Shown piece after piece: positions 52,136 through 60,787 of a stretch of 64,000 nt of DNA. Made by a program: the position numbers and the translations under genes. How positions within the stretch are numbered: position 1 is the first letter of the stretch; each line of letters starts with the position of its first letter. The notes beneath the pieces were generated by a model. That model was given only the letters and a program-made list of their open reading frames with translations, was not told the DNA's origin and did no database searches. Origin of the DNA: Candidatus Poribacteria bacterium (GTDB lineage: Bacteria; Poribacteria; WGA-4E; WGA-3G); NCBI GenBank assembly GCA_012267415.1, contig JAAXGN010000104.1, positions 59,599 to 123,598 on the forward strand. Direction: 5' to 3'.

Positions 52136-53551
52136 TTAAAAATCATGGTTATAGCCTACCGAAACAGAGGTATTACGAAATGGTTCAAAATGAGAACGAC
52201 CATCCTCAGCTTCAACACGCCGGAACCGATACTCGTAAACCAATATCGTTTGAATTGGTGGAACGACTTCATATCTGATTTCTATGTTGAAAGCAGACTT
52301 ATCATCTAAATCTACAAGATCCGTGAAAAAACCTGTCTCACCATCTTCTCCGATATTACGTTTGGTGTAAAACGCGCGAAACTGAAAACGTGGTATTAGA
52401 CCCGATTCCTTTGCACCGATATAGAGCTTAGATGTATTATCGTTGTAGCTTTCAAAAGCACCTAACAGATGTAATTGTGGTATCGGCTTCAAAATAATCT
52501 GTGAGAAGAAACCGCGCCTCGCTTCATCACCTTTATCATATCCCCAAAATACTGGCATTCCGAGTTCATAAGTATAATCAAATACTGAAGGTATGTAGCC
52601 ATCATCAAATATGCGATATTCAAATTTGAATATAATACTGTTCGCAACAAAACCGATACCTATAGCATTACCCCAGGTTACTTCTGTTTCTGATGTTTCC
52701 CCTTCATCAACCATCGTTGAATCTGTAGCGGTTTCGTCTGATTGTAAGGTATCATCTTCAGGTGCCGAATCTTCCATCACTGCACTCTCAGGTGCTAACG
52801 GTGCTGTTTGCACCGCAAAATCGTTGTATAGATCAAGTCGGAATGAACTTCTCTCAATAATGGGAAACCCTATATCGGCACCGACAGCCTGAAAGGGTTC
52901 TTCACCTTCTACCATGCTATCTGGATCAATATCGGTGATATACGTAGCACCCAATTCAAATCTTGTAAATAGATTATTATTCTCAGGACGTAATAGGGGG
53001 CGAACAAAACCGCGACCCCCGAAGATTCTCGGGTTTCCAAGGTCATTCAACATCGTCTCAATGCCATACTTGCCGTCAGATTCCCTAACATTCAGATGCA
53101 GTCCACGACGGTCATGATTAGAGTAACCGGACATAATGGAACCATGACCAATTGTCAGATAATCAAATTCACCAAGCCGAAAGTAAAAAGGATCGTACGG
53201 TTGTGCGTAGCGAATGTAACGTATCAACCTGAGCCACGTGCTTGCGCTGTCCCACGTTTCACCATCCTCTGCAAGAAATCTGGGTTCGTCACCCTCTGCA
53301 TAAGGATTGAAGAGGAAGACAAGGTCTAAACCAAAACCAAAATTACCAAGTGGAATATCCGGTTGAAGTTGAACGCGTGCATACGCGGAGCCGTCTATAA
53401 AAGATAAACCCCCGCCATAGAAGCCACTGGTAAGGAAATCGTCCTCTTCAACAGGTGTCTGAGCATATAGCGGGAAAACAGTTAGAAGTGTATATAATAC
53501 TGAAACAGAAAGTAGCTTGTAAAAATATTTGAAACCGATATTTTTTTTCAA
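52136..53551 (-). CDS. Predicted outer-membrane beta-barrel protein coupled to an ABC ATPase gene
   Basis: The 471 residues start at TTG; TTGA overlaps the ATPase stop by 4 bp. A signal peptide (Y-T-L-L-T-V-F-P-L-Y-A-Q) precedes a strand-rich region with alternating aromatic and polar residues. An acidic low-complexity loop (E-D-S-A-P-E-D-D-T) is near residue 270, and the C-terminus is S-V-G-Y-N-H-D-F, a terminal Phe expected for BamA substrates. I read it as a porin or channel. Its coupling to an ABC gene suggests a tripartite efflux or surface-export system, but it is not TolC-like. Confidence 0.65.
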   Translation of the reverse strand: MKKNIGFKYFYKLLSVSVLYTLLTVFPLYAQTPVEEDDFLTSGFYGGGLSFIDGSAYARVQLQPDIPLGNFGFGLDLVFLFNPYAEGDEPRFLAEDGETWDSASTWLRLIRYIRYAQPYDPFYFRLGEFDYLTIGHGSIMSGYSNHDRRGLHLNVRESDGKYGIETMLNDLGNPRIFGGRGFVRPLLRPENNNLFTRFELGATYITDIDPDSMVEGEEPFQAVGADIGFPIIERSSFRLDLYNDFAVQTAPLAPESAVMEDSAPEDDTLQSDETATDSTMVDEGETSETEVTWGNAIGIGFVANSIIFKFEYRIFDDGYIPSVFDYTYELGMPVFWGYDKGDEARRGFFSQIILKPIPQLHLLGAFESYNDNTSKLYIGAKESGLIPRFQFRAFYTKRNIGEDGETGFFTDLVDLDDKSAFNIEIRYEVVPPIQTILVYEYRFRRVEAEDGRSHFEPFRNTSVSVGYNHDF

Positions 53552-54222
53552 GATGCAATTACCTTCCCATCCTTCATGTATACGATCCGATCAGCATTTT
53601 CCTTCAAACCCTCATGGTGGGTTACGATGACGACAGTTGTTTGGTGTTCTTGCCGCAATTCTTGAATCAGATTCATAAGGTTATCACTTTGACGACTGTC
53701 TAAATTAGCGGTCGGTTCGTCAGCGAAGATGACTTTGGGACGGTTGGCAAGTGCTCTTGCAAAAGAGACACGCTGCTTTTCACCACCTGACATTTGCGCG
53801 GGTCTGTGGTGTAGGCGATCACTCAGTCCAACTCTCGTCAGCAGTTCAATTGCTCTGTTTTCTGCTTCAGAAGTATCCGTTTTAGCGATATCCATCGCTA
53901 CCATCACGTTTTCAAGTGCTGTAAGATAGGGAAGTAAATGAAACAACTGGAATACAAAACCGATCTTCTGTCTGCGGATTAGACTTAGATCTTGTCCATT
54001 GAGATCTATCTCTTCACTATCTATACGTAGTTCACCTGCATCTGGCGTTAGGATACACCCAAGCAGACTAATCAGAGTCGTCTTACCGCATCCACTATCT
54101 CCCATAATCATCACTAATTCACGTTCTTCAATGTGAATATCGACCGAATCAATAGCGACAACAGCAGCATCACCGAATCCAAATCGTTTGGTCAAACCAA
54201 TCCCTTCTATGATGGCAGCCAT
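53548..54222 (-). CDS. ABC transporter ATP-binding protein (LolD/MacB type)
   Basis: ATG at 54222 (AAGGA 8 bases upstream) is preferred over TTG at 54228. The 224 residues carry Walker A G-D-S-G-C-G-K-T-T, Q-loop, signature M-S-G-G-E-K-Q-R and Walker B V-I-F-A-D-E-P. The closest type is the LolD/MacB/FtsE group that energises FtsX-fold permeases. The permease at 54370, in the same orientation, is the obvious partner, though a 100-bp repeat lies between them. Its 3' end is coupled to the barrel gene. Confidence 0.93.
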   Translation of the reverse strand: MAAIIEGIGLTKRFGFGDAAVVAIDSVDIHIEERELVMIMGDSGCGKTTLISLLGCILTPDAGELRIDSEEIDLNGQDLSLIRRQKIGFVFQLFHLLPYLTALENVMVAMDIAKTDTSEAENRAIELLTRVGLSDRLHHRPAQMSGGEKQRVSFARALANRPKVIFADEPTANLDSRQSDNLMNLIQELRQEHQTTVVIVTHHEGLKENADRIVYMKDGKVIAS

Positions 54223-54260
54223 AATCAATATCCTTATTAAAAAGCCATGTGATCCTATTT

Positions 54261-54369
54261 ATTAATGAGACATTTCACCCCATACACCGATGACGAAGAC
54301 CGTCCAGCGTAGGGGCGAGGTAACCTCGCCCGTTGTAGAGTGTTTCATTAATTCTGAAGTTCACTATAA
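54261..54369. repeat. ~104-bp MITE-like element, copy 2
   Basis: This is the inverted counterpart of 27114-27217 with about a dozen mismatches. ATTAATGAGACA (54261-54272) and TGTTTCATTAAT (54341-54352) are 12-bp terminal inverted repeats with one mismatch, flanking a GGGCGAGGTAACCTCGCCC core. There is no coding capacity. It splits an ABC operon, lying directly 3' of the permease stop. Confidence 0.8.
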
Positions 54370-55548
54370 TCAAGCATCCGAATAAGCAACAGTTGGAGAA
54401 TGTCGGAACATACCACCATCAATCTCTCCACGAAATGCTATCAACGGATCAACCATTATCACCTTACGCGCAGCAAGGTAACCACTACCACAACATACGA
54501 TTATACTAATTCCCGCAACAATGATTGACTCAACGAGATTAATCGCTACAAAGATAGGAGCAGCAGCGGCAAAGACATAAGAGAGACAAAATCCTAATGT
54601 AACACCAGCAACTGAAATAAGAGCGACCTGTTTCAATAGATGTGTCATCACATAGTTGTTAGATGCACCTATCGCTTTCAACACACCAATTTCCTGTGTC
54701 TTTTCCAGCATTGTAACGTACGTAATCATCCCTACGAGTAGGCCTGCAACTATCCACAGCATGACACGCAAGAACTGCACCGCCTTCATCGGTTCATCAA
54801 CATAATAACTAATAATGTCATCAAGGGTTTGATTCATAGTCCTTGCTTCAATATCACCTGAAGCATCAAAAAATGCAGCAACCTTTTCCGGTTCCATGTT
54901 CTCATTAGCTTTTGCAATCATCATATTAACGCGCGGATAGTTACCAAGTAGCACTTTTTGAGCAACCCGAACATCCATAAAAATTAAAGGCGTATCCAAG
55001 ACGAACATCAAGCTGCTTGTTTTTCCAACCACCCTTACTGAATCAGTGCCAATGGTAATCTGTTCTCCGATTTCAAGGTCCATCTTTTCGTCAACAATAA
55101 CCTCAAGTGGGATTGGGTCTTCTGGTCGGTAATCCTGAAATTCACTCGCTTCGAACATCCTACCATCTACAACCTGTTTAGGACCTCCATACTTGTCTGT
55201 CATATAACCGACCACTATCGCCTTCGTAGATTTTCCATGGACTATTGGACGTGCCTGGGCAAAAATCAGCGGAGAAAGGGATCCCTCTTTAAGTTCTCTT
55301 GATGCATTCAGGGGTGCCATATTCTCTTCAATCAACAGAGAAAAACCGATAAACGCACCTCCCGAACCTTCAGCAGAAATCCAGATATCTGCCCCAGTAG
55401 ATTTCACATATTGCTGTGCTTGGATACGCATGCCATTCATGATACCGCCTAATAGCAGGATCAGTGAAATCAGTACGGTGATACCAATTGCTGTTAACAC
55501 AACCCTTGCACGACGATACTGCATGTCTTTGAGGAAAAAAGATTTCAT
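54370..55548 (-). CDS. FtsX-fold ABC permease (DevC/MacB-like)
   Basis: This 392-residue protein has an N-terminal membrane helix (V-L-T-A-I-G-I-T-V-L-I-S-L-I-L-L-L), a ~220-residue periplasmic MacB-PCD-like domain, and three further helices including E-I-G-V-L-K-A-I-G-A-S-N-N, the FtsX coupling motif. This is the DevC/LolC group. It works with the ATPase at 53548. The function (lipid, lipoprotein or peptide export) is not determined by sequence. Twelve bases separate it from the PhyH gene. Confidence 0.9.
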   Translation of the reverse strand: MKSFFLKDMQYRRARVVLTAIGITVLISLILLLGGIMNGMRIQAQQYVKSTGADIWISAEGSGGAFIGFSLLIEENMAPLNASRELKEGSLSPLIFAQARPIVHGKSTKAIVVGYMTDKYGGPKQVVDGRMFEASEFQDYRPEDPIPLEVIVDEKMDLEIGEQITIGTDSVRVVGKTSSLMFVLDTPLIFMDVRVAQKVLLGNYPRVNMMIAKANENMEPEKVAAFFDASGDIEARTMNQTLDDIISYYVDEPMKAVQFLRVMLWIVAGLLVGMITYVTMLEKTQEIGVLKAIGASNNYVMTHLLKQVALISVAGVTLGFCLSYVFAAAAPIFVAINLVESIIVAGISIIVCCGSGYLAARKVIMVDPLIAFRGEIDGGMFRHSPTVAYSDA

Positions 55549-55560
55549 CGGTATTTACTC

Positions 55561-56457
55561 TTAAAGGGAATTCAGGCGTTCATGCATTGTTAGTCTTTTG
55601 CGTCTATGAAGTTGAACATGATCCATATATTTCTCTGCGTCAGTATCAGTCCCAGATGACCGTTCTAAAAAGAGCGGAAATTCAGATGCTGGTGGCTTAG
55701 CATTGTGATATGCGTGACTATAACTACGCATAATAATCCGCTGCTCGCGGTTGAGCGTTTGTAACCATTCCGAAGAAGAATGAAACCTATCAGCAGGTGT
55801 CAACCACGATGGACAATACGCGACGAAGACATTGTAACGCACCACATCGCTTTCGTTAGCTTCAACACGATGCCAAATGCTGGAGTGCATGACCGTCATC
55901 GTTCCTTTGCGTGGACAGACAACCTTTTCTCCAGGAATACTCTCATGTGTATCGTATCCATCCATATACTGATGCCGATGGCTTCCCGGCATCACAACAA
56001 GGTTTCCCATCTTCTCGCGCGGTAGGTCCGTTAACCAATATCCGATCTTGATCTGTAATGGTAAGTTTGGTGAAAACACTCCGTAAGGAAGAGCACGTGC
56101 CCCATCGGGATGCCACTGATTGTACTGTTTTCCACCGGGAGGTCGTAAGAAGAATTGACTCTGATGAAGTTTCAGTAGTTCTCCAAAAATATCATAAGCA
56201 AAACCGATATGTCGTTCATTATCAATTAACCCCGCAAAAACAGGATCGCGTTCAACGATATTCTCCATGTGAAGAAATCCACCAGGTTTATATTTCGGAT
56301 GAGTCCCAGCAACACGATCTATTGCGTCAATATACATCTGGATATCATCATCCGAAATAGCATCTTCAATGAAAATAATTCCTTCTTTATTGAATGTTTC
56401 CCACTGTTCTTTGGTGAAACCAGCCGGTGCAATACGATATTTCTGTTTGCTTTCCAT
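55561..56457 (-). CDS. Phytanoyl-CoA dioxygenase (PhyH) family protein
   Basis: This 298-residue protein has GGGAG before ATG. The Fe(II) facial triad is visible: H-x-D in W-H-P-D-G-A and the distal His in S-S-I-W-H-R-V-E-A-N, with R-Y-N downstream for 2-oxoglutarate. The family hydroxylates many small molecules, not only phytanoyl-CoA; in this lineage it is expanded with unknown substrates. It is the first gene of the run that continues into the ABC permease. No sign that the substrate is a lipid. Confidence 0.9.
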   Translation of the reverse strand: MESKQKYRIAPAGFTKEQWETFNKEGIIFIEDAISDDDIQMYIDAIDRVAGTHPKYKPGGFLHMENIVERDPVFAGLIDNERHIGFAYDIFGELLKLHQSQFFLRPPGGKQYNQWHPDGARALPYGVFSPNLPLQIKIGYWLTDLPREKMGNLVVMPGSHRHQYMDGYDTHESIPGEKVVCPRKGTMTVMHSSIWHRVEANESDVVRYNVFVAYCPSWLTPADRFHSSSEWLQTLNREQRIIMRSYSHAYHNAKPPASEFPLFLERSSGTDTDAEKYMDHVQLHRRKRLTMHERLNSL

Positions 56458-56554
56458 CCTTTAACTCCCTTCAATATGATTAGCAAATTTTGTGCCAGTT
56501 TTTGTGAATGAAGATTAAATAAATATTTGGATAATCCAATACATCAAAATGATC

Positions 56555-56577
56555 GTAGGGGCTGGGTTTCCCAGACC
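56555..56577. repeat. Small GTAGGGGC palindrome
   Basis: GTAGGGG is followed by the perfect palindrome CTGGG-TTT-CCCAG (56562-56574). The opening GTAGGGGC matches the flank of the GGGCGAGG core in the 27114 and 54261 elements. The surrounding 56458-56737 gap has no gene. Confidence 0.5.
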
Positions 56578-56737
56578 GCATATTACCGCCAATTTGTTAA
56601 ATGCCTTGCCCGAATATCACCCAATTAATAACAAAATCTTCATATACCATAACTATAGAGGTACTATGCAAAATACCCATAAAGGTGTGCACAATATAGA
56701 GCAATCAAGGGGCCTAACTGCACGAATAACGCCATTT

Positions 56738-57685
56738 TTATTTTATCTGATGTAAAACATCTTCAATCTTCGTAATAAAATAAACATCCCCTATTTGAGC
56801 TGCAAGTTTCAAGGCAGTTTCAAAATCTTGTTTCGCTTCTGCTTTCTTACCAAGGTTCCTCTTTGACAACCCTCTGTTGAAATACGCCTGACCATATTTA
56901 GAGTTAAAACGTATAACCTTATCATAGTCCAAGATCGCTTCAGCAAACAATTCACGTATAAATTTCGTATTTCCTCGTTTGAAGTAGGTTTCTGCAGAAA
57001 CATAATCTTTGCTTTCTGCTAAAGGCATGACTGGACCTTTAGCTCGAATTAGTGCCTTAACGTATTCAAATGGAATAACAATGGGACGGTACTGCATGTA
57101 CTGCCAATCACCAAGTTCCGTAGAAGTTACACCAATAACCTTACGTCTGCTATTCAAGACGGGTAAACCGCAAGAAAAAGATGAGATTTCATTGTTTATA
57201 AGAAAACGTTTTTTATTCTCATGCTTGTTGATAGCACCGATGTTAGCAGCTTTGTAGGAAACATTTCTTACCTGTCCACTCCAGAGGTGATAGTCAACCA
57301 TATAGACACGATCATCTTGCTGAAGTTCGTTACTGTCCCCAATTCTAACTGATTCAAAATTTGGAATACCCGATTTAAGGAGTACTAGGTCATTTTCTTG
57401 ATCAATCGCTACAATTCCTTTAATTGGATTTTGTGCTGATGTGCCATAACCCGTAAAACCTACAGATGTCCATGCAACAACGTGTAGATTAGTTACAATG
57501 TATATAGGTGAAACAAAAAATCCCCAACCGTAAGAAATCGGCTTACCAGTGACATCAGTCATCGTCAAATTGACAATCTTAGGAAATGCTTTCTTAGTTC
57601 TTGATCCAACATAATTTTCGGGTATACTGCACCCGCAAAAGATAAAGATAATTGTGAAAACAGTATATAGATTTCTGATTTTCAT
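56738..57685 (-). CDS. Trypsin-like (S1C-type) protease lipoprotein with Cys in the nucleophile position and TPR tail
   Basis: ATG at 57685 (AGGTAA upstream) begins a lipoprotein signal ending F-C-G-C; the longer frame to 57757 lacks signals. Of 315 residues, the protease domain has V-T-N-L-H68-V-V and E-N-D99-L-V-L-L-K. In place of the G-x-S-x-G-G-P loop it has F-S-C172-G-L-P-V. Alignment on P-V-L-N puts Cys172 where the catalytic Ser stands. C-terminal residues ~235-310 form two TPRs (A-Y-F-N-R-G-L-S). Activity with a Cys nucleophile, as in viral 3C-like proteases, or a non-catalytic binding role are both possible. Confidence 0.75.
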   Translation of the reverse strand: MKIRNLYTVFTIIFIFCGCSIPENYVGSRTKKAFPKIVNLTMTDVTGKPISYGWGFFVSPIYIVTNLHVVAWTSVGFTGYGTSAQNPIKGIVAIDQENDLVLLKSGIPNFESVRIGDSNELQQDDRVYMVDYHLWSGQVRNVSYKAANIGAINKHENKKRFLINNEISSFSCGLPVLNSRRKVIGVTSTELGDWQYMQYRPIVIPFEYVKALIRAKGPVMPLAESKDYVSAETYFKRGNTKFIRELFAEAILDYDKVIRFNSKYGQAYFNRGLSKRNLGKKAEAKQDFETALKLAAQIGDVYFITKIEDVLHQIK

Positions 57686-57786
57686 TAGAATTACCTGAAA
57701 CTTTGATCTATGTGTTTGACAAACCGAACGGACCACGTGTACAACAGGAAAGTCCATGTAATTATATGCTCTGCTACAATTGCATA

Positions 57787-58032
57787 CTAACCGCTTCGAA
57801 TATGAAAATCAATCTTGTCAAGCGAATCCGTATTCCAGACATCTTCATATAGGTTATCAAGACGTGTGTGATCATGGATCGTACGAACTTGATCTGTGAC
57901 GGATACTGGAACATCATCAAAACGGAACTCAAGCAGTTTTAATACCGCGTCTTGCTTAGCAGCCGAAAGAGCTTCTGCCTTTCTTTGTTCCGTACCTTCT
58001 GTTTTGAGTCCATCAGGCATTGTTCTTGTCAT
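57787..58032 (-). CDS. Small protein resembling the C-terminus of Rpn/DUF4351-type proteins
   Basis: ATG at 58032 follows GGAGGAAG; the ATG at 58047 lies just upstream of that site. The 81-residue acidic helical protein ends V-L-K-L-L-E-F-R-F-D-D-V-P ... Y-E-D-V-W-N-T-D-S-L-D, similar to the tail of proteins such as Rpn-family transposase-like nucleases, without their nuclease core. It may be a stand-alone antitoxin-like piece or the residue of a truncated gene. Weakly supported. Confidence 0.4.
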   Translation of the reverse strand: MTRTMPDGLKTEGTEQRKAEALSAAKQDAVLKLLEFRFDDVPVSVTDQVRTIHDHTRLDNLYEDVWNTDSLDKIDFHIRSG

Positions 58033-58164
58033 TGCTTCTTCCTCCATTCTGCAAATATGTTGCTCAATTAACTAAATCAACTCAATTGTATACACCTGAA
58101 CGTTTGTCTTCTGATAAAATTATACATCAAAAAATCTGCCACTGACAATGCTAATTAGAGTTGT

Positions 58165-59406
58165 TTAATCGTGCCGTAAAGCCTCTGTCGGTGTGAGACC
58201 TGCAGCCTTGTTTGCTGGATAGAGCCCGAAGAATATACCAATGAAGGCTGAGACACAGAATGCTACTAAAGCTGCTTGAATTGAGACCGCCGCATGCCAA
58301 TTCGCATCTTTAATCATAAATTTAGATATTATCCATCCTGAACCGGTCGCGAGTCCGCTTCCTATAAAAATACCGATGAGACCGCCACAGATACTCAGAA
58401 CAATCGCTTCAATCAAAAATTGTGTGAGGATGTCAGTACGTCTCGCACCGATTGCTTTCCGTAAACCGATTTCTCGTGTTCTCTCTGTCACGGAAACCAG
58501 CATAATATTCATAATCCCGATCCCACCGACAAACAGCGCAATACTTGCCACGGCACCCAGTAGTATCTGTACAATGCGACTGACTTGTCCGACCTGTTTG
58601 ATTATCTCCTTTGCGGTGAAAAAATCGAAGTATTTCTCATCTTCATGTAATTGTCTAAAGGCGACTTTGATTTCTGCGACCGCTTGCTCAACTTTTTCAT
58701 AATTCTCAGCTTGCGCGAATAGCATGATCCAGCCTTTCCTTTTACCGATAAAACGGTTACCCATAGTAGTCAGCGGCATAATCACACGGTTATCCCATCC
58801 CTCGGTTGCCATCTGATTACCTTTTTCCTCCATAACACCGATGACGGTAAACCGCTCTCTGTCAATTTTCAATTCTTTGCCAATCGGATTATCCATGTGA
58901 AATAGGTCTTTATGTACTTCAGAACCGATTAGACAGATCGGGTCGGCACGCTCCATATCTTCTGCCATGAAAAACCGACCTTTTTTAACATACCAGTTAT
59001 TGACATCTTGAAACAGGGGCGTAACCCCATGAATCTGAAGCGACTGATTGACGTGTTTGTGCGATACACGTCGCTGCATACCAGATTGCGCCGCAGCGAC
59101 TCGTAAAGAGGGACAATTATCAAGAATGAAGGCAAGGTCTTCATACTCAATATACGCTGGATGTGTATTCTCAACATACCGACCATCATCCCTACGGATA
59201 TATTCCTTACGGAAACAGACGATCATACCCGCGCCACCAACGCGTTCCATTTCAATCAGTATTAAGTGCTCAGCACCACCCCCTACAGATACGACTGCAA
59301 CAACCGCTGCAATACCAATAATAATCCCAAGGGTGGTTAACACAGATCGCAACTTATTCCGTCTGAGTGCCGCTAAACCTACACTAACACCTTGCGTAAT
59401 CTGCAT
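58165..59406 (-). CDS. MacB-type ABC permease (FtsX fold)
   Basis: These 413 residues have an N-terminal helix (S-V-L-T-T-L-G-I-I-I-G-I-A-A-V-V-A-V-V-S), a MacB periplasmic core domain, then three helices with G-G-I-G-I-M-N-I-M-L-V-S-V-T-E-R and E-I-G-L-R-K-A-I-G-A-R. It ends P-T-E-A-L-R-H-D. No ATP-binding domain is fused, so it needs a separate ATPase, perhaps the one at 53548. It is a likely macrolide-type or peptide exporter component; no MacA-like adaptor is in view. Confidence 0.93.
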   Translation of the reverse strand: MQITQGVSVGLAALRRNKLRSVLTTLGIIIGIAAVVAVVSVGGGAEHLILIEMERVGGAGMIVCFRKEYIRRDDGRYVENTHPAYIEYEDLAFILDNCPSLRVAAAQSGMQRRVSHKHVNQSLQIHGVTPLFQDVNNWYVKKGRFFMAEDMERADPICLIGSEVHKDLFHMDNPIGKELKIDRERFTVIGVMEEKGNQMATEGWDNRVIMPLTTMGNRFIGKRKGWIMLFAQAENYEKVEQAVAEIKVAFRQLHEDEKYFDFFTAKEIIKQVGQVSRIVQILLGAVASIALFVGGIGIMNIMLVSVTERTREIGLRKAIGARRTDILTQFLIEAIVLSICGGLIGIFIGSGLATGSGWIISKFMIKDANWHAAVSIQAALVAFCVSAFIGIFFGLYPANKAAGLTPTEALRHD

Positions 59407-59458
59407 GGTTTCTAAGTCCTGACAGTTCTGACAATGTTATACTATTCAACGTCAGTAT

Positions 59459-59516
59459 TGTAGCACAAACTTTCAGTTTGTGGCACATCTTCGCAAACTG
59501 GAAAGTTTGCGCTACA
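59459..59516. repeat. Two-arm CACAAACT-family palindrome
   Basis: Arms 59459-59480 and 59494-59516 pair with a few mismatches and contain GCACAAACTTTCAGTTTGTG-like and GCAAACTGGAAAGTTTGC-like cores. It separates the MacB gene from the oxidoreductase end and may terminate transcription in either direction. Confidence 0.7.
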
Positions 59517-59531
59517 TTTATCAAACTCACC

Positions 59532-60599
59532 TTATTCAGGTTTCATTGCTTCACCGCGCAATAAGAATGCACGGATGTCGTATCTTCCGGGACGTTCTAC
59601 CGGTAAGTCACCGTTTTCAATCATGAGATCAAGTGGATTTGCATGCGTGCGTAGTGGGAGTTGCACCACTTCATGCATACGGGCAGACTCGTAAATCGCC
59701 ATGATGATCTCAATTGCAGCGCGCCCGTGTTTTGCCTCTCCACGGTGTTCTGCGCCACCACCAAGCCAATCCACTAATTCTTGTGCTTGGGCAACGTGCT
59801 GATTTCTTCCATCTGAAGGACGTTCTTCCCAATCTGTCGACGTGTTGTTGAGGAGTCTGACGCGTCCCTCCGTTACATCTGCAATTCCATCTGTTCCGTA
59901 GACAATGCCACCTTGATAATTAGGTCTGCCGATTTCCTGTAATAGCATGCCGATGCATCCATCTGAGAATCCGACAATCCCAGCACTTCTGTCCTCGATC
60001 TGTATATCTCGTTCGTAACGTTCTGTCTTACGTTCAACGTTCCCGATGACCCATTGTGGTGCAGGATCACTCAGAACATATCGCATCATGTCAAGAAGGT
60101 GTGAGCAGTCATTCAACAATCCCTGACCACCGTGACATACAATTTGTCTCGGTTCGCCAATGGCACCTTCGGCGATAAGGTTGCGTGCATCTGTCCAAGC
60201 GGAGTTAAACCGACGTTGATGACCTATAACGAGTTTGACACTGTTTCTGTTCGCAGCGATTACCATCTCGTCGCATTCCCCCAGACTTACACCCATCGGT
60301 TTTTCACATAGAACAGCCTTTGGGGCGCGAGCACACGCTGCTATCGTCATAGGTGCGTGAAGTTTGTGCCACGTAGCCACACTCACGATATCAAGACCTT
60401 CATTATCTAACATCTCACGCGCATCCAGATAACAACTTTCTGCAGGGACATCGTAAGTAGTAGCGAACTTGTCAAGTGCTAATTGGACTGGATCCGCAAG
60501 CGCAACTATTTCTGTCTGCTCAACTCCCTGATATCCACGTGCATGCGCGTTGGCAATTCCACCACATCCGATTATGCCTACACGATATTTTGATGCCAT
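59532..60599 (-). CDS. Gfo/Idh/MocA family oxidoreductase
   Basis: Start 60599, with GAGGGAG upstream, gives 355 residues. G-I-I-G-C-G-G-I-A-N-A-H-A-R-G-Y is the Rossmann nucleotide loop; D-I-V-S-V-A-T-W-H-K-L-H, C-E-K-P-M-G and G-H-Q-R-R-F match the family. The C-terminal domain carries D-C-S-H-L-L-D-M-M. Typically these act on sugars, inositol or their phosphates with NAD(P). A short intergenic repeat precedes it. The substrate is unknown. Confidence 0.92.
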   Translation of the reverse strand: MASKYRVGIIGCGGIANAHARGYQGVEQTEIVALADPVQLALDKFATTYDVPAESCYLDAREMLDNEGLDIVSVATWHKLHAPMTIAACARAPKAVLCEKPMGVSLGECDEMVIAANRNSVKLVIGHQRRFNSAWTDARNLIAEGAIGEPRQIVCHGGQGLLNDCSHLLDMMRYVLSDPAPQWVIGNVERKTERYERDIQIEDRSAGIVGFSDGCIGMLLQEIGRPNYQGGIVYGTDGIADVTEGRVRLLNNTSTDWEERPSDGRNQHVAQAQELVDWLGGGAEHRGEAKHGRAAIEIIMAIYESARMHEVVQLPLRTHANPLDLMIENGDLPVERPGRYDIRAFLLRGEAMKPE

Positions 60600-60683
60600 A
60601 AACTTTTCAATCTCCCTCAAATACCTTTTTGGTTAACAATTCTGAAATAACCGAGTAAAACTACTGCTTAGTCAACATACTAT

Positions 60684-60754
60684 TGTAGGTCGCGATTCGG
60701 AGATCGCTCCTACAGAATCTTTTATATTGTAGGAGGGAACTCCGATTCCCGACT
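60684..60754. repeat. Palindromic repeats of the TGTAGG family
   Basis: TGTAGGTCGCGATTCGGAG with ATCGCTCCTACA forms a short hairpin (60684-60714). Then 60728-60754 is an exact copy of one arm of the 4781-4856 hairpin. These lie between the dockerin-tailed repeat protein and the oxidoreductase gene. Confidence 0.75.
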
Positions 60755-60787
60755 TCTTAATGCCATCAAATAACACTTGATTAAGCA

